DNA of 64,000 nt from Propionivibrio dicarboxylicus (GTDB taxonomy: Bacteria > Pseudomonadota > Gammaproteobacteria > Burkholderiales > Rhodocyclaceae), in the NCBI RefSeq assembly GCF_900099695.1, contig NZ_FNCY01000016.1, forward strand, positions 1 to 64,000, read 5' to 3'. The stretch's first letter is position 1, and every line of letters begins with the position of its first letter. Below, one piece after another: positions 34,054-42,326 of the stretch. Under the pieces are notes generated by a model. That model was not told the origin of the DNA, did not search any database, and worked only from the letters and a program-made list of their open reading frames with translations. The translations under genes and the position numbers were made by a program.

Positions 34054-34671
34054 ATGACGATCAAGTACTGGCGCGCGGCGCTGCGCGCCTTGTCTGAAAG
34101 CGATCCGGTCATGGCCGGCATCATCCGCAGCCATCCGGGCAGCGTTCTCGTTTCGCGCGGCGACCCCTTCGGGACGCTGGCGCGTTCGATCGTCGGCCAG
34201 CAGATTTCGGTGCGCGCCGCCGACAGCGTCTGGTCGCGACTCGCTGCGGCCATGCCCGAGGTGACGCCGGCGGCGGTACTGGCGCTCGACAGCGAGGCAC
34301 TGCGCGCCTGCGGCCTGTCGGCACGCAAGACCGAGTACCTGAGCGATCTCGCGCGGCACTTCGCCGACGGCACGATCGAGGTCGAACAGTGGGCAACGAT
34401 GGACGACGCGGCGCTGATCGCAGCACTGACCGCCGTGCGCGGGATCGGCGTGTGGACGGCCGAGATGTTCCTGATCTTCAACCAGATGCGTCCCGACGTC
34501 TTTCCGCTCGACGATCTCGGCCTGCAGAAGGCGGTGGCGCTGCATTATTGTGCCGGTGAGCGTCCGACGCGACGGCAGTTGATTGCCTTTGGCGAACGCT
34601 GGCGGCCCTGGCGTTCGGTTGCCACGTGGTACCTGTGGCGCAGCCTCGATCCGGTGCCGGTAGCCTATTGA
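34054..34671 (+). CDS. DNA-3-methyladenine glycosylase II (AlkA/Mag-like)
   Basis: 205 residues from the ATG at 34054; the frame is open from 33967 but the extra segment is unlike the family. The helix-hairpin-helix GPD region is LTAVRGIGVWTAEMFLIF, followed by FPLDDLGLQKA with the catalytic aspartate. The N-terminal SRGDPFGTLARSIVGQQIS is the standard entry of the family. It excises alkylated bases such as 3-methyladenine to start base-excision repair. It lacks the AlkA N-terminal domain, like yeast Mag1 and many short bacterial forms. tilS follows 61 bp downstream. Confidence 0.9.
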   Translation: MTIKYWRAALRALSESDPVMAGIIRSHPGSVLVSRGDPFGTLARSIVGQQISVRAADSVWSRLAAAMPEVTPAAVLALDSEALRACGLSARKTEYLSDLARHFADGTIEVEQWATMDDAALIAALTAVRGIGVWTAEMFLIFNQMRPDVFPLDDLGLQKAVALHYCAGERPTRRQLIAFGERWRPWRSVATWYLWRSLDPVPVAY

Positions 34672-34732
34672 GCGTCGCGCGCGCCGGTGTGCGTACAATG
34701 CCGTATCTCCTTCATTCCCCCATGAACTTCTG

Positions 34733-36079
34733 ATGGCCTCTTCCCGCGATTCCACCGCCTGCATCGACGCGGCGCTTGTCGAGGCGCTGGCGCCGGACCT
34801 CGCGCAGGCGCCGCGTCTGTGCGTCGCGCTTTCCGGCGGGCGCGACTCCATCGTGCTCCTGCATGCGCTCAGCCGCCTCGTTGCCGCCGGGCAACTGGCC
34901 GCCGAACTGACGGCGCTGCATGTGCATCACGGCTTGAGCGACAACGCCGAGGCCTGGGTCGCGTTCTGCGCGGCCCGCTGCGACGAGCTCGGCGTGCCGC
35001 TGCGGGTCGCGCGCGTCGAAGTGCGGCGCGATAGCGGCGAGGGGATCGAGGGGGCGGCACGGCGCGCCCGCCATGCGGTGTTCGCGGCGACGCAGACCGA
35101 CTGGCTGGCGCTGGCGCACCATCGCGACGACCAGGCCGAAACCGTGCTGCTCAACCTGCTGCGCGGGGCCGGCGTCGCCGGCGCCGCCGGGATGCCGCGC
35201 GCACGCAGGGTCGCCGGCGGTCCGGCGCTGGTTCGACCCTTGCTCGATGTGCCGCGGCGGGCGATCGAGCGCTATGCCGATGCGCACGCCTTGCGCTGGA
35301 TCGAAGACGAGAGCAATGCCAACCGGCACTTCCGGCGCAATTTCCTGCGCCATGAGGTGCTGCCCCTGCTGGAAACGGCTTTTTCCGGCGCGCGCCAGTC
35401 GCTGGCCCGGGCTGCCGATCACTTCGGCGAGGCGACGCAGTTGCTCGACGAATTGGCCGGGCAGGACGCGGCGGCGATACGGCAGCCCTCCGGGCGCCTC
35501 GGGCTGACGGCCTTCAAGCGCTTGCCGCCGGCGAACGCGCGCAATGTGCTGCGCCACGCCTTGCGGGCCGCGGGTTTCCGTGCACCGGCAGCGCGCTGGC
35601 TCGAAGAAGCCTGTCGCCAGTTGGCGGCGACCGAAGCCGCGTCGGAAACCTGTGTGACGACGCCCGATGGTGCCTTGCAGGTGTATCGCGGCGAGCTCTA
35701 TTTCGTTGCCCATACGCCGCCGGCGCCGGCGGCGCCTTTGCTCTGGGCCGGCGAGACGGAAGTGGCGTGGGCGGGTGGTCGCGTGCGTTTCGAGCGGGTT
35801 CGCGGGGCCGGCATCCGCGCTGCGGCGCTGGCTGGCGGCGCGATCGAACTGCGCGCTCGCCAGGGCGGCGAGCGTTTCCGTCCGCAGGCCGGACGTCCCC
35901 GCCGCAATTTGCGCAATCTGCTGCAGGAGGCGGCGCTGCCGCCGTGGGAGCGCGCCCGCCTGCCGCTTGGCTGGAGCGGCGATCGCCTGGTCTGGGTCGG
36001 CGGCTTCGGTGCTGATGCTGATTGCATGGCCGCCACCGACGAGACGGGTCTGCTGCCGGTCTGGTTGCCGGAGGGCTAG
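34733..36079 (+). CDS. tilS: tRNA(Ile)-lysidine synthetase
   Basis: 448 residues. The PP-loop is LSGGRDS at 33-39, followed by LHVHHGLS and the HHRDDQAETVLLNLLRGAG segment that contacts tRNA and lysine. The middle domain (RPLLDVPRRAIERYADAH, EDESNANRHFRRNFLRHEVLP) and the C-terminal TilS domain (GERFRPQAGRPRRNLRNLLQE) are complete. It changes C34 of the AUA-reading tRNA(Ile) to lysidine, an essential modification. A tacaat hexamer at 34694-34699 is a possible -10. It converges with pldA, 69 bp apart. Confidence 0.95.
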   Translation: MASSRDSTACIDAALVEALAPDLAQAPRLCVALSGGRDSIVLLHALSRLVAAGQLAAELTALHVHHGLSDNAEAWVAFCAARCDELGVPLRVARVEVRRDSGEGIEGAARRARHAVFAATQTDWLALAHHRDDQAETVLLNLLRGAGVAGAAGMPRARRVAGGPALVRPLLDVPRRAIERYADAHALRWIEDESNANRHFRRNFLRHEVLPLLETAFSGARQSLARAADHFGEATQLLDELAGQDAAAIRQPSGRLGLTAFKRLPPANARNVLRHALRAAGFRAPAARWLEEACRQLAATEAASETCVTTPDGALQVYRGELYFVAHTPPAPAAPLLWAGETEVAWAGGRVRFERVRGAGIRAAALAGGAIELRARQGGERFRPQAGRPRRNLRNLLQEAALPPWERARLPLGWSGDRLVWVGGFGADADCMAATDETGLLPVWLPEG

Positions 36080-36148
36080 GGCGGCAACGTCCTTGCAGCC
36101 GTTGCTGCGACGCTGCGGTTCATTGGCGTCGCGACCTTCCTGTCGTTC

Positions 36149-37183
36149 CTACCATTCGACCAGCGAGATGCCGGCGCCGAACATCGTTTGCCGGTGGTTG
36201 TAATCGATCATGCTTTCGCCATAACCCGAGAAGACCGAGAGGTGCGCCTTGAGATGGCCCGAGATCGGGATTGCCCAGTCGAACTTGACCGATCCGCGCG
36301 AGTTCTCGCCGAAGCGCAGCGAATGGCGGCCCTGCAGCGACAGTACATGCTCGCCGAGCCGTTGTGCGACGATCACCTCGGCGCGACCGACGTAGTTCTC
36401 GATGCCGGGGTTGTTGTCGTCGACGGCCTGTTCCTTGATGCGTATCCAGGGGCGGATCTGCAGGCTCGTGTCGCCGCGCTCGGCGCCGACGTAGCCGACG
36501 ATCCGGTTCCAACTGCGCGAGAGCGGATTGGCGCGTCCGTTCGACTGGTGGTTGATGCCGATGCCGGCCATGCGCCAGTCCCAACCGGCGAAGGACGACG
36601 AGGTCGGGAACATCAGCATGGCTTCCGGTTCGTAGTTCGTCTCGCGGAACGGGCGCGAGATGCCGCCGCTATAGACCTGCCAACGCGAGCTTTGCGTATA
36701 GCCGACCCAGAGGTTGCCGCGGCTGCCCAAAATGTTCTCCCAGACCTTGGTCTTGAAGCTCAGCTGGAACTGCGATTCGTTCGACAGCAGGCCGGGTAGT
36801 GGGCTGTTCACCGAGTTGATCGGGTTGGCCGACTGCGGCTGCCGGTTGATGTCGTTGGTATGGGTGCCGAGCAGGATGTAGACCGGCTTGTACTTGCGGA
36901 TCTCGAAGGGCGAATGTTCATTGGCCGGCGAGAGGTCCCAGTCCTCGCTCATTTTCGAAATGCTGGCGGCGACCGGTGGCTTGAGGTCGGCGGTGCGCTC
37001 GGGCACCGGTGCCGCGTTCGGCGTCGCCACGACGGTTGCCGGCGCGCGGAACTGGCGGTCGTAGCAGGCGAGGCGTTGCGCGTCGTCGGCGATGGCCGGG
37101 CAGTCGGTGCCTTCGGCGCGGCTGGTCGAGGCGCTTGCGGCGACGGCGAGGCCGGACAGGGCGAGGAGGAGTTTGTTGGACAT
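36149..37183 (-). CDS. pldA: Outer-membrane phospholipase A
   Basis: 344 residues with signal peptide (LLLALSGLAVAASASTSRA). The catalytic block of PldA is present as AGIGINHQSNGRANPLSRSWNR, with His and Ser of the triad and the Asn nearby. The remainder is a 12-strand beta barrel ending in an aromatic residue (GISLVEW). An 80-residue periplasmic extension with a CPAIADDAQRLACYD motif precedes the barrel, as in many betaproteobacterial homologues. It hydrolyses phospholipids that leak to the outer leaflet and is calcium-dependent as a dimer. It is the last gene of a long leftward run beginning near 42.2 kb. Confidence 0.92.
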   Translation of the reverse strand: MSNKLLLALSGLAVAASASTSRAEGTDCPAIADDAQRLACYDRQFRAPATVVATPNAAPVPERTADLKPPVAASISKMSEDWDLSPANEHSPFEIRKYKPVYILLGTHTNDINRQPQSANPINSVNSPLPGLLSNESQFQLSFKTKVWENILGSRGNLWVGYTQSSRWQVYSGGISRPFRETNYEPEAMLMFPTSSSFAGWDWRMAGIGINHQSNGRANPLSRSWNRIVGYVGAERGDTSLQIRPWIRIKEQAVDDNNPGIENYVGRAEVIVAQRLGEHVLSLQGRHSLRFGENSRGSVKFDWAIPISGHLKAHLSVFSGYGESMIDYNHRQTMFGAGISLVEW

Positions 37184-37246
37184 GACGTTGAAGACCTGAT
37201 CAATGGGCGCCGAATCGAGGGGAGGGGGCTACGGTCGCTGCGGGAC

Positions 37247-38146
37247 TTAGTCGTTCCAGAGCCAGGCCGCGCCACGCACGCCCGAGGAGTCGCCGTGGCG
37301 GGCGCGGACCAGCCGGGTGCGGACTTCGTCGGAGAAGACGTAAGGATCCCAGCGTTGCGGCGTCTCGGCGTAGAGGGCCTCGACATTCGACAGGCCGCCG
37401 CCCAGCACGATGACGTCGGGGTCGAGCACGTTGATGACGGTGGCGAGCGCCCGCGCGAGGCGTTCGATGTAGCGGTCAAGCGTGGCGATGCAGCCGGCGT
37501 CGCCGCCGATCGCGCCGGCGACGATCGCTTCCGGCGCCAGCACCTGGCCGGTGACGCGCGTGTGATCCTTGGCGAGCCCGGGACCCGACAGATAGGTTTC
37601 GATGCAGCCGGCGCGGCCGCAATAGCACTCGGGCAGCGGTTGGTCGAGCGCTTGCGGCCAGGGCAGGGGATTGTGGCCCCACTCGCCGGCGATCGCGTTG
37701 GCGCCGCGCAGCACCTGTTGGCGGACGACGATGCCGCCGCCGACGCCGGTGCCGAGGATGACGCCGAAGACGAGTTCGGCCCCGGCGGCGGCGCCGTCGG
37801 TCGCTTCGGAAAGCGCGAAGCAGTTGGCGTCGTTACTCAGGCGCACCGGGCGCCCGAGGCCTTGTTCGAGGTCGTGGCGCAGCGGCTGGCCGATCAGCCA
37901 GGTCGAGTTGGCGTTCTTGATGTTGCCGGTGAGCGTCGATTCAGCACCGGGAATGCCGAGTCCGACCGTCCCGGTCGTGGCCGTTTTCGTTTCGAGTGCG
38001 TGCACCAGCGAGACGATCGCTGCGAGCGTGTCGGGGTAGCTGCCGCGTGGCGTCGGGATGCGGATGCGGGCGAGTTCCTCGCCGTCGGGGGCGAGTGCGA
38101 TACCTTCGATCTTGGTGCCGCCGAGGTCAATGCCGATGCTTGTCAT
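37247..38146 (-). CDS. ROK-family sugar kinase, fructokinase (Mak)-like
   Basis: 299 residues from the ATG at 38146; the longer open frame upstream is arginine-rich and not protein-like. GIDLGGTKIEGIAL is the ATP loop, NDANCFALSEA holds the catalytic aspartate, and GEWGHNPL with the zinc knuckle CYCGRAGCIETYLSG is the ROK signature. GVILGTGVGGGIV completes the fold. In similarity it looks closest to fructokinases of the Mak type, but glucose, mannose or N-acetyl sugars are possible. It lies between pldA and a diguanylate cyclase gene with short gaps, with no transport partner visible. Confidence 0.88.
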   Translation of the reverse strand: MTSIGIDLGGTKIEGIALAPDGEELARIRIPTPRGSYPDTLAAIVSLVHALETKTATTGTVGLGIPGAESTLTGNIKNANSTWLIGQPLRHDLEQGLGRPVRLSNDANCFALSEATDGAAAGAELVFGVILGTGVGGGIVVRQQVLRGANAIAGEWGHNPLPWPQALDQPLPECYCGRAGCIETYLSGPGLAKDHTRVTGQVLAPEAIVAGAIGGDAGCIATLDRYIERLARALATVINVLDPDVIVLGGGLSNVEALYAETPQRWDPYVFSDEVRTRLVRARHGDSSGVRGAAWLWND

Positions 38147-38184
38147 TGTCGTGAGTGGGGTGTTCGGTTGTGATGCTATTGGAA

Positions 38185-39450
38185 TTAGTCGGCGCTGATC
38201 ACGCAATTGCGTCCGTTGCGTTTGGCTTCGTACATGGCGAGGTCGGCGCGGTTGAGCAGCGAGTCGTAGCTGTCGCCGGGACGGCATTGGGCGATGCCGA
38301 GGCTGGCCGTGACGCGCAATCCCGAGGGCGAAAGTTCTTCGAGCATTTCGAGCAGCTTTTCGCCTTGTCGGGTGGCGGCGAAAGTGTCGCAGTCCTTCAG
38401 CACGAGCATGAATTCCTCACCACCGATGCGGGCGGCGACGGCGTTTTCATCAAGGCTCTCCGTCAGTGCGCTGGCGACGGCGACGAGCACCATGTCGCCC
38501 ATGGCGTGACCGTGCGCATCGTTGATGCGCTTGAAATGGTCGATGTCGAGGACGGCCAGGCAGAGCGGCCGGCCGCTGGCGTGCGCGGCCTTGATCAGGC
38601 TTTGCGTATGTTCGTTGATGTAATAGCGGTTGTAGAGCGAGGTCAGGCGGTCACGCATTGCCATGTCATAAAGCGTCTGCTGCTGTTCCTCGAGGAAATC
38701 GAGGGCCTGGCGCCACTGGATCAGGTTGCCGACGCGCACCTGCAGTTCTTCGGCGACGACCGGTTTGGCGACGAAGTCGTTGGCGCCGGAGCGCAGCATC
38801 TCGATGCGTCGCGCCGTGTCGTCGAAGCTGGAGATGGCGAGCAGCGGAATCTTGCCGGCGCGTCCCGGCAGCGCCCGGATCTGCCGGATGACGGCGAGCC
38901 CGGTCATGCTCCCTTCGAGCACGTAGTCGATCAGCGCGAGGTCGCAGCGATCCTGGCCGATCAGGGCGAGCGCCGCTTCGCCGCTGGCGGCATGCGCGGT
39001 GCTCAGGCCGAAGCCGTCGAGCAGGCGTTCGAAATGTGCCGCCTGCATCGCGCTGTCCTCGACGACGAGAACACGGCCGCGCAGCTTCGACGTGGCTGTT
39101 GTCGCCCAGTGGGTGACGAAGTCTTCGAAGACCGCCGGCTCATTCTTGGAAAAGCATTCGGTGACGCCGAGCGCCAGCGCTTGGGCACCGATGCCTTCCT
39201 GCGATCCGGTCAGGAGTACCGAGGGGTGTTGGCCGATCAGGTCGTTGGCCTTGGCATGCGCATAGAACTCGAGTCCGGTCATGTCGGGTAACTGCATGGC
39301 GAAGCAGAGGAAGTCGACCGGCGCGCGGGCCAGTTCGTCGAGCGCTTTGCTGGCCGTGGTGACGCCGATGGCGCGGACATTATTCTTGGCGAAGAGCGCG
39401 GCGAAGACGTTGCGGATCATGCGCGAGGGATCGACGATCAAGGCTCTCAT
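38185..39450 (-). CDS. Response regulator with two receiver domains and a GGDEF domain
   Basis: 421 residues from the ATG at 39450, behind aggag. Receiver 1 (1-120) has Ala51 where the phosphoacceptor Asp should be (DFLCFAMQLPD), so it is a pseudo-receiver. Receiver 2 (about 125-250: VLVVEDSAMQ, ALIDYVLEG, FVAKPV) has its Asp. The GGDEF domain (RLTSLYNRYYINE, LDIDHFKRINDAHGHAMGD) ends in RIGGEEF, catalytically competent, but lacks the RxxD inhibitory site. This architecture resembles PleD-type regulated diguanylate cyclases. No cognate kinase is adjacent. The neighbouring genes are truC upstream and the ROK kinase downstream. Confidence 0.9.
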   Translation of the reverse strand: MRALIVDPSRMIRNVFAALFAKNNVRAIGVTTASKALDELARAPVDFLCFAMQLPDMTGLEFYAHAKANDLIGQHPSVLLTGSQEGIGAQALALGVTECFSKNEPAVFEDFVTHWATTATSKLRGRVLVVEDSAMQAAHFERLLDGFGLSTAHAASGEAALALIGQDRCDLALIDYVLEGSMTGLAVIRQIRALPGRAGKIPLLAISSFDDTARRIEMLRSGANDFVAKPVVAEELQVRVGNLIQWRQALDFLEEQQQTLYDMAMRDRLTSLYNRYYINEHTQSLIKAAHASGRPLCLAVLDIDHFKRINDAHGHAMGDMVLVAVASALTESLDENAVAARIGGEEFMLVLKDCDTFAATRQGEKLLEMLEELSPSGLRVTASLGIAQCRPGDSYDSLLNRADLAMYEAKRNGRNCVISAD

Positions 39451-39467
39451 GGCGGCTCCTGACGAGG

Positions 39468-40235
39468 TCAAAGGGCGGGTGTCGCGCGGGCCATTGTGTC
39501 GCGTTCTGCGGCCGAGGTCCAGCCAAGCGTCGCGAGGACGCCGGCGAAATCGTCGGCGAGCGGGGCGCTGAGCGTCAGCGACGCGCCGGTCAGCGGATGC
39601 TGCAGACGCATTTCGCTGCAGGCGAGCAGCAGACGCCGACAGTCGAAACGCTCGGCGAAGAAACGGTTGTGCCGGCCCTTGCCGTAGGTGGCGTCGCCGA
39701 TGATCGGGTGGGCAATATGCTTGAGGTGGCGTCGGATCTGGTGGCGTCGGCCGGTCTCCGGTTTGAGTTCGAGCAGCGCATAACGGCTCGTCGGGTAGCG
39801 GTCGACGGCGACCGGCAGTTCGACGGCGGCCAGTCGGCGATAGTGCGTGACCGCCTCCTGCGGCGGGGTGTCCGGCGCATCCGCCCGGAATTCGTAGTCG
39901 TCATACTGGCGCGTCAGCGCATGGTCGATGCAGCCCGCCTCGGGTGGGTGGCCGCGGACGACGGCGAGATAGGTCTTGTCGATCCGCTGCGTTTCGAAAG
40001 CGGCACCGACCGTGGCGGCAGTCGCCGGATCGAGGGCGAAGAGCAGCACGCCGGAGGTGCCGCGGTCGAGGCGGTGCGTCGGATAGACGCGCTGCCCGAT
40101 CTGGTCGCGCACGATCTGCAGCGCAAAACGTGTTTCGTGGCGGTCGAGCATGCTGCGGTGCACGAGCAGGCCCGAGGGCTTGTGCACGGCGATCAGTGCC
40201 GCGTCGCGGTAGAGCACCGGCAGCGTTTCGCTCAT
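39468..40235 (-). CDS. truC: tRNA pseudouridine(65) synthase
   Basis: 255 residues. HRLDRGTSGVLLFALD carries the catalytic aspartate of the RluA family. VHKPSGLLVHRSMLDRHET at the start, AVTHYRRLAAVELPVAVDRYPTSRY in the middle and RRHQIRRHLKHIAHPIIGDATYGKG are TruC-specific in my recollection of the E. coli protein. It isomerises U65 in the acceptor stem of some tRNAs. The ATG overlaps the YchJ-family stop by 4 bp, so the two are translationally coupled. Confidence 0.9.
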   Translation of the reverse strand: MSETLPVLYRDAALIAVHKPSGLLVHRSMLDRHETRFALQIVRDQIGQRVYPTHRLDRGTSGVLLFALDPATAATVGAAFETQRIDKTYLAVVRGHPPEAGCIDHALTRQYDDYEFRADAPDTPPQEAVTHYRRLAAVELPVAVDRYPTSRYALLELKPETGRRHQIRRHLKHIAHPIIGDATYGKGRHNRFFAERFDCRRLLLACSEMRLQHPLTGASLTLSAPLADDFAGVLATLGWTSAAERDTMARATPAL

Positions 40236-40648
40236 GCCGGCGTGGCGTCCGCAGCGTGTTCCGGAAAGTCGCCGTCGACGTAGAACCAGCGACCGTCTTC
40301 GCGCACGAAGCGGCTGATTTCATGCAGTCGCTGCGCGCGTCCGCCGATCTTGTAACGGGCGACGAATTCGACGATGGCGCGGTCGGTGGCGGGCGTCTCA
40401 TGACGACGTACCTGGAGGCCGAGCCAGCGTGCCGTGTCGGCGGCGAGATCGAGTGATGCCGGTCGGGTACTGGCGTGCCAGGTGGCGAGCAGGTACGGTT
40501 CGAGGCGCAGGACGTAGGCGCTGTAGCGCGAACGCATCAGCGCCTCGGCCGTCGGTGCCGCCGCGCCGCCATGATAGCGGCCGCAGCAGTCGGCATAGCG
40601 CTTTGTCGTGCCGCAGGGACAGCCGTCGGGCGTGGCTTTCGGCTTAAT
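40232..40648 (-). CDS. YchJ-family (UPF0225) SEC-C protein, probable ATT start
   Basis: 138 residues if read from the ATT at 40648-40646. This frame has no ATG, GTG or TTG between the preceding stop (40654-40652) and the internal ATG at 40537, yet it encodes the family's zinc-binding N-terminus CPCGTTKRYADCCGRYHGG followed by the constant APTAEALMRSRYSAY segment. A perfect ggagga lies 7 nt ahead of the ATT. Starting at 40537 would delete the cysteine motif. The rest (ATWHAST, VEFVARYKIGGRAQRLHEIS, GRWFYVDGD) is a complete DUF1722-like/YchJ C-terminal domain. The start overlaps the stop of the copper-chaperone gene (ATTAA). Function is uncharacterised. SEC-C motifs bind zinc. Confidence 0.78.
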   Translation of the reverse strand: MKPKATPDGCPCGTTKRYADCCGRYHGGAAAPTAEALMRSRYSAYVLRLEPYLLATWHASTRPASLDLAADTARWLGLQVRRHETPATDRAIVEFVARYKIGGRAQRLHEISRFVREDGRWFYVDGDFPEHAADATPA

Positions 40649-41108
40649 GCTTCATTCCTCCGTGCATCATGCCCTCGGCATGAATCGGGCGCGCCGGCGC
40701 CTCGATGCGGAGCTGCGTCCCGTCGTCGAAGCGCAGCGTGATTGGCACGCTATCGCCGGCCTTGAGCGCCTGCTTCATGCCGATCAGCATGACGTGGTAG
40801 CTGCCCGGCTTGAGTTCGGTGCTGCCGCCGGCGGGAATCGGGATGGCCGGCACGGCGCGCATCTTCATCATGCCGTTTTCATTGATGTGGGTGTGCAGTT
40901 CGACGGTCTCGGCAGCGGGGCTGTCGGCGCGGACCAATTGGCGTGCGCTGCTGCCGTCGTTGTCGATGCGCATGAAGGCGCCGGTGGCGGCGGCGCCGGG
41001 CGGCGGCAGCCGCAGGTAGGGGGCGTCGACGCGCAGCGCGGCGGGGTCGGCCGCCAGGGAACAGGTCGTCGCGAGTGCCAGCAGGGCACCGATGAGTGGC
41101 TTGCGCAT
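40644..41108 (-). CDS. Periplasmic copper chaperone PCu(A)C
   Basis: 154 residues with a signal peptide (ALLALATTCSLA-A). The Cu(I)-binding motif H-x(n)-M-x(n)-H-x-M is seen as VELHTHINENGMMKMRAV followed by SYHVMLIGMKQ. A methionine/histidine tail (GMMHGGMKH) offers extra metal ligands. PCu(A)C proteins deliver copper to the CuA site of cytochrome oxidase together with SCO proteins. Here the SCO gene lies 8 bp upstream in the same operon, which supports that role. The stop overlaps the presumed ATT start of the YchJ-family gene. Confidence 0.92.
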   Translation of the reverse strand: MRKPLIGALLALATTCSLAADPAALRVDAPYLRLPPPGAAATGAFMRIDNDGSSARQLVRADSPAAETVELHTHINENGMMKMRAVPAIPIPAGGSTELKPGSYHVMLIGMKQALKAGDSVPITLRFDDGTQLRIEAPARPIHAEGMMHGGMKH

Positions 41109-41116
41109 GAGGCTCC

Positions 41117-41728
41117 TCAGGGCTTGAGCAAAGCCCGGATTTTATCAACGATCACCTCGGGCGGCGTGCCGTGCGCCAGACGGGCGGCGAGGCGGCCGTC
41201 GGGAGCGACGAGGTAGGTGAAGGAGGAGTGGTCGACCGGATACGGGCCGCTGCCGTCGCCTTTCTGTTTCATGTAGCGTACGTCATAGAGGGCGGCGGTG
41301 CGGGCGATCTCCTCGGGCGTGCCACGCAGTCCGGTGATGGACGGGTGGAAGTAGGGGACGTAGACCTTGAGCACGTCGAGCGTGTCGCGTTCGGGATCGA
41401 CGGTGATGAACAGGCCTTTGACGCGTTCGAGTTCGGCCGGCGTGAGTTGCGCGAAGGCCTGGGCAAGGCCGACGAGGGCGGTCGGGCAGACGTCGGGGCA
41501 GAAGGTGTAGCCGAAGTAGAGGGCGACGACCTTGCCGCGGAAATCGGCGAGGGCGACCGGGCCGTCGGCGCTGTCGAGCCGGAAGTTGCCGCCGCGCGGC
41601 AGGTCGGCGGAGGTCGGCGCGGTCGGCGAGGCGGCGCTGTCGGGCATCGGTTGCCAGAAGAAGGCGAGCCAGACGAGGAGTGCGGCAAGGGCGAGCGTCA
41701 GGGCGAGCCAGAACGGGCGTTGGGTCAT
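41117..41728 (-). CDS. SCO1/SenC-family cytochrome oxidase copper-insertion protein
   Basis: 203 residues. A single N-terminal membrane anchor (FWLALTLALAALLVWLAFFW) is followed by a thioredoxin-like domain with Cys77 and Cys81 in TFCPDVCP and His167 in VDHSSFTYL, the three copper ligands of SCO proteins. FITVDPERDT is also standard. It passes copper to, or reduces, the CuA centre in the periplasm. It overlaps the preceding membrane protein gene by 4 bp and is followed by PCu(A)C, forming a copper-delivery operon. Confidence 0.94.
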   Translation of the reverse strand: MTQRPFWLALTLALAALLVWLAFFWQPMPDSAASPTAPTSADLPRGGNFRLDSADGPVALADFRGKVVALYFGYTFCPDVCPTALVGLAQAFAQLTPAELERVKGLFITVDPERDTLDVLKVYVPYFHPSITGLRGTPEEIARTAALYDVRYMKQKGDGSGPYPVDHSSFTYLVAPDGRLAARLAHGTPPEVIVDKIRALLKP

Positions 41729-42219
41729 TGCGGCCCCCTGGCGGCAACGTCGAAGTGGAAGGGGATGGCGAGCGTGCCGCCGCGCCGCGTCAGGCGCACG
41801 GTGGCGGCCCAGGTCATGGCGCCGGTGGTGCAGATCGGCAGCATCGCCTGGCCGTCGAATTGGCGGCCGTCGCCGGCGAGCGGAGCGCGTTGCTCGCCCA
41901 TGTCCATGTGCACGCCGGTGAAGACGACCTCGACGCGTTCGGCCGGCGTCTCGTCGAGCGTGACATGAAGTTGCAGGGGGACAAGCGGGCGCACCGGATT
42001 TGGCGTCATCGACAAGGTCATGCGACTGCCGTCGGGCAGTGTCGTCGCGCAGCGTTCTGCCGCCGGGTCGCAGCGCTGTGGCGTCAGCGCCTGGTCGCCG
42101 TTGCCGGGTCGCGAGGCGGCGAATTTGAAGGCGATCACGCCGCTGCAGGCCACTGCCAACAGCAGCGCCAGTGCAGGCAGGCGGTGTTTGCGAAGCGGGG
42201 TGAAGCGATCGGAATCCAT
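41725..42219 (-). CDS. Uncharacterised membrane-anchored protein of the copper-delivery operon
   Basis: 164 residues. One N-terminal membrane helix (LPALALLLAVACSGVIAFKF) leads to a periplasmic domain of beta strands with cysteines in RCDPAAERCATT and LPICTTGAMTW. The segment VVFTGVHMDMGEQRAPL, with histidine and methionines, could bind metal. It is the first gene of the operon, overlapping the SCO gene by 4 bp. Conserved position beside SCO and PCu(A)C suggests help in oxidase maturation, but I do not recognise a named family and the metal idea is inference. FixH or YtkA-like domains are alternatives. Confidence 0.6.
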   Translation of the reverse strand: MDSDRFTPLRKHRLPALALLLAVACSGVIAFKFAASRPGNGDQALTPQRCDPAAERCATTLPDGSRMTLSMTPNPVRPLVPLQLHVTLDETPAERVEVVFTGVHMDMGEQRAPLAGDGRQFDGQAMLPICTTGAMTWAATVRLTRRGGTLAIPFHFDVAARGPQ

Positions 42220-42276
42220 GCTTTGGGTATAAAAATTAGCTTTATTTTGGCGAAAACAACCCGATAATAACAGGGT

Positions 42277-42299
42277 GGTCGGCTTTCATAGCGCCGACC
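42277..42299. promoter_or_regulatory. Hairpin in the leader of the siroheme decarboxylase-like gene
   Basis: ggtcggc (42277-42283) and gccgacc (42293-42299) form a perfect 7-bp stem with a 9-nt loop, ending 27 bp ahead of the ATG at 42327. The region also carries the divergent promoters (tataaa at 42228-42233). It could be a leader hairpin or operator. No FNR box was found. Confidence 0.35.
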
Positions 42300-42326
42300 G
42301 AACCTTCTGTGAGGAATCGACCGGTA

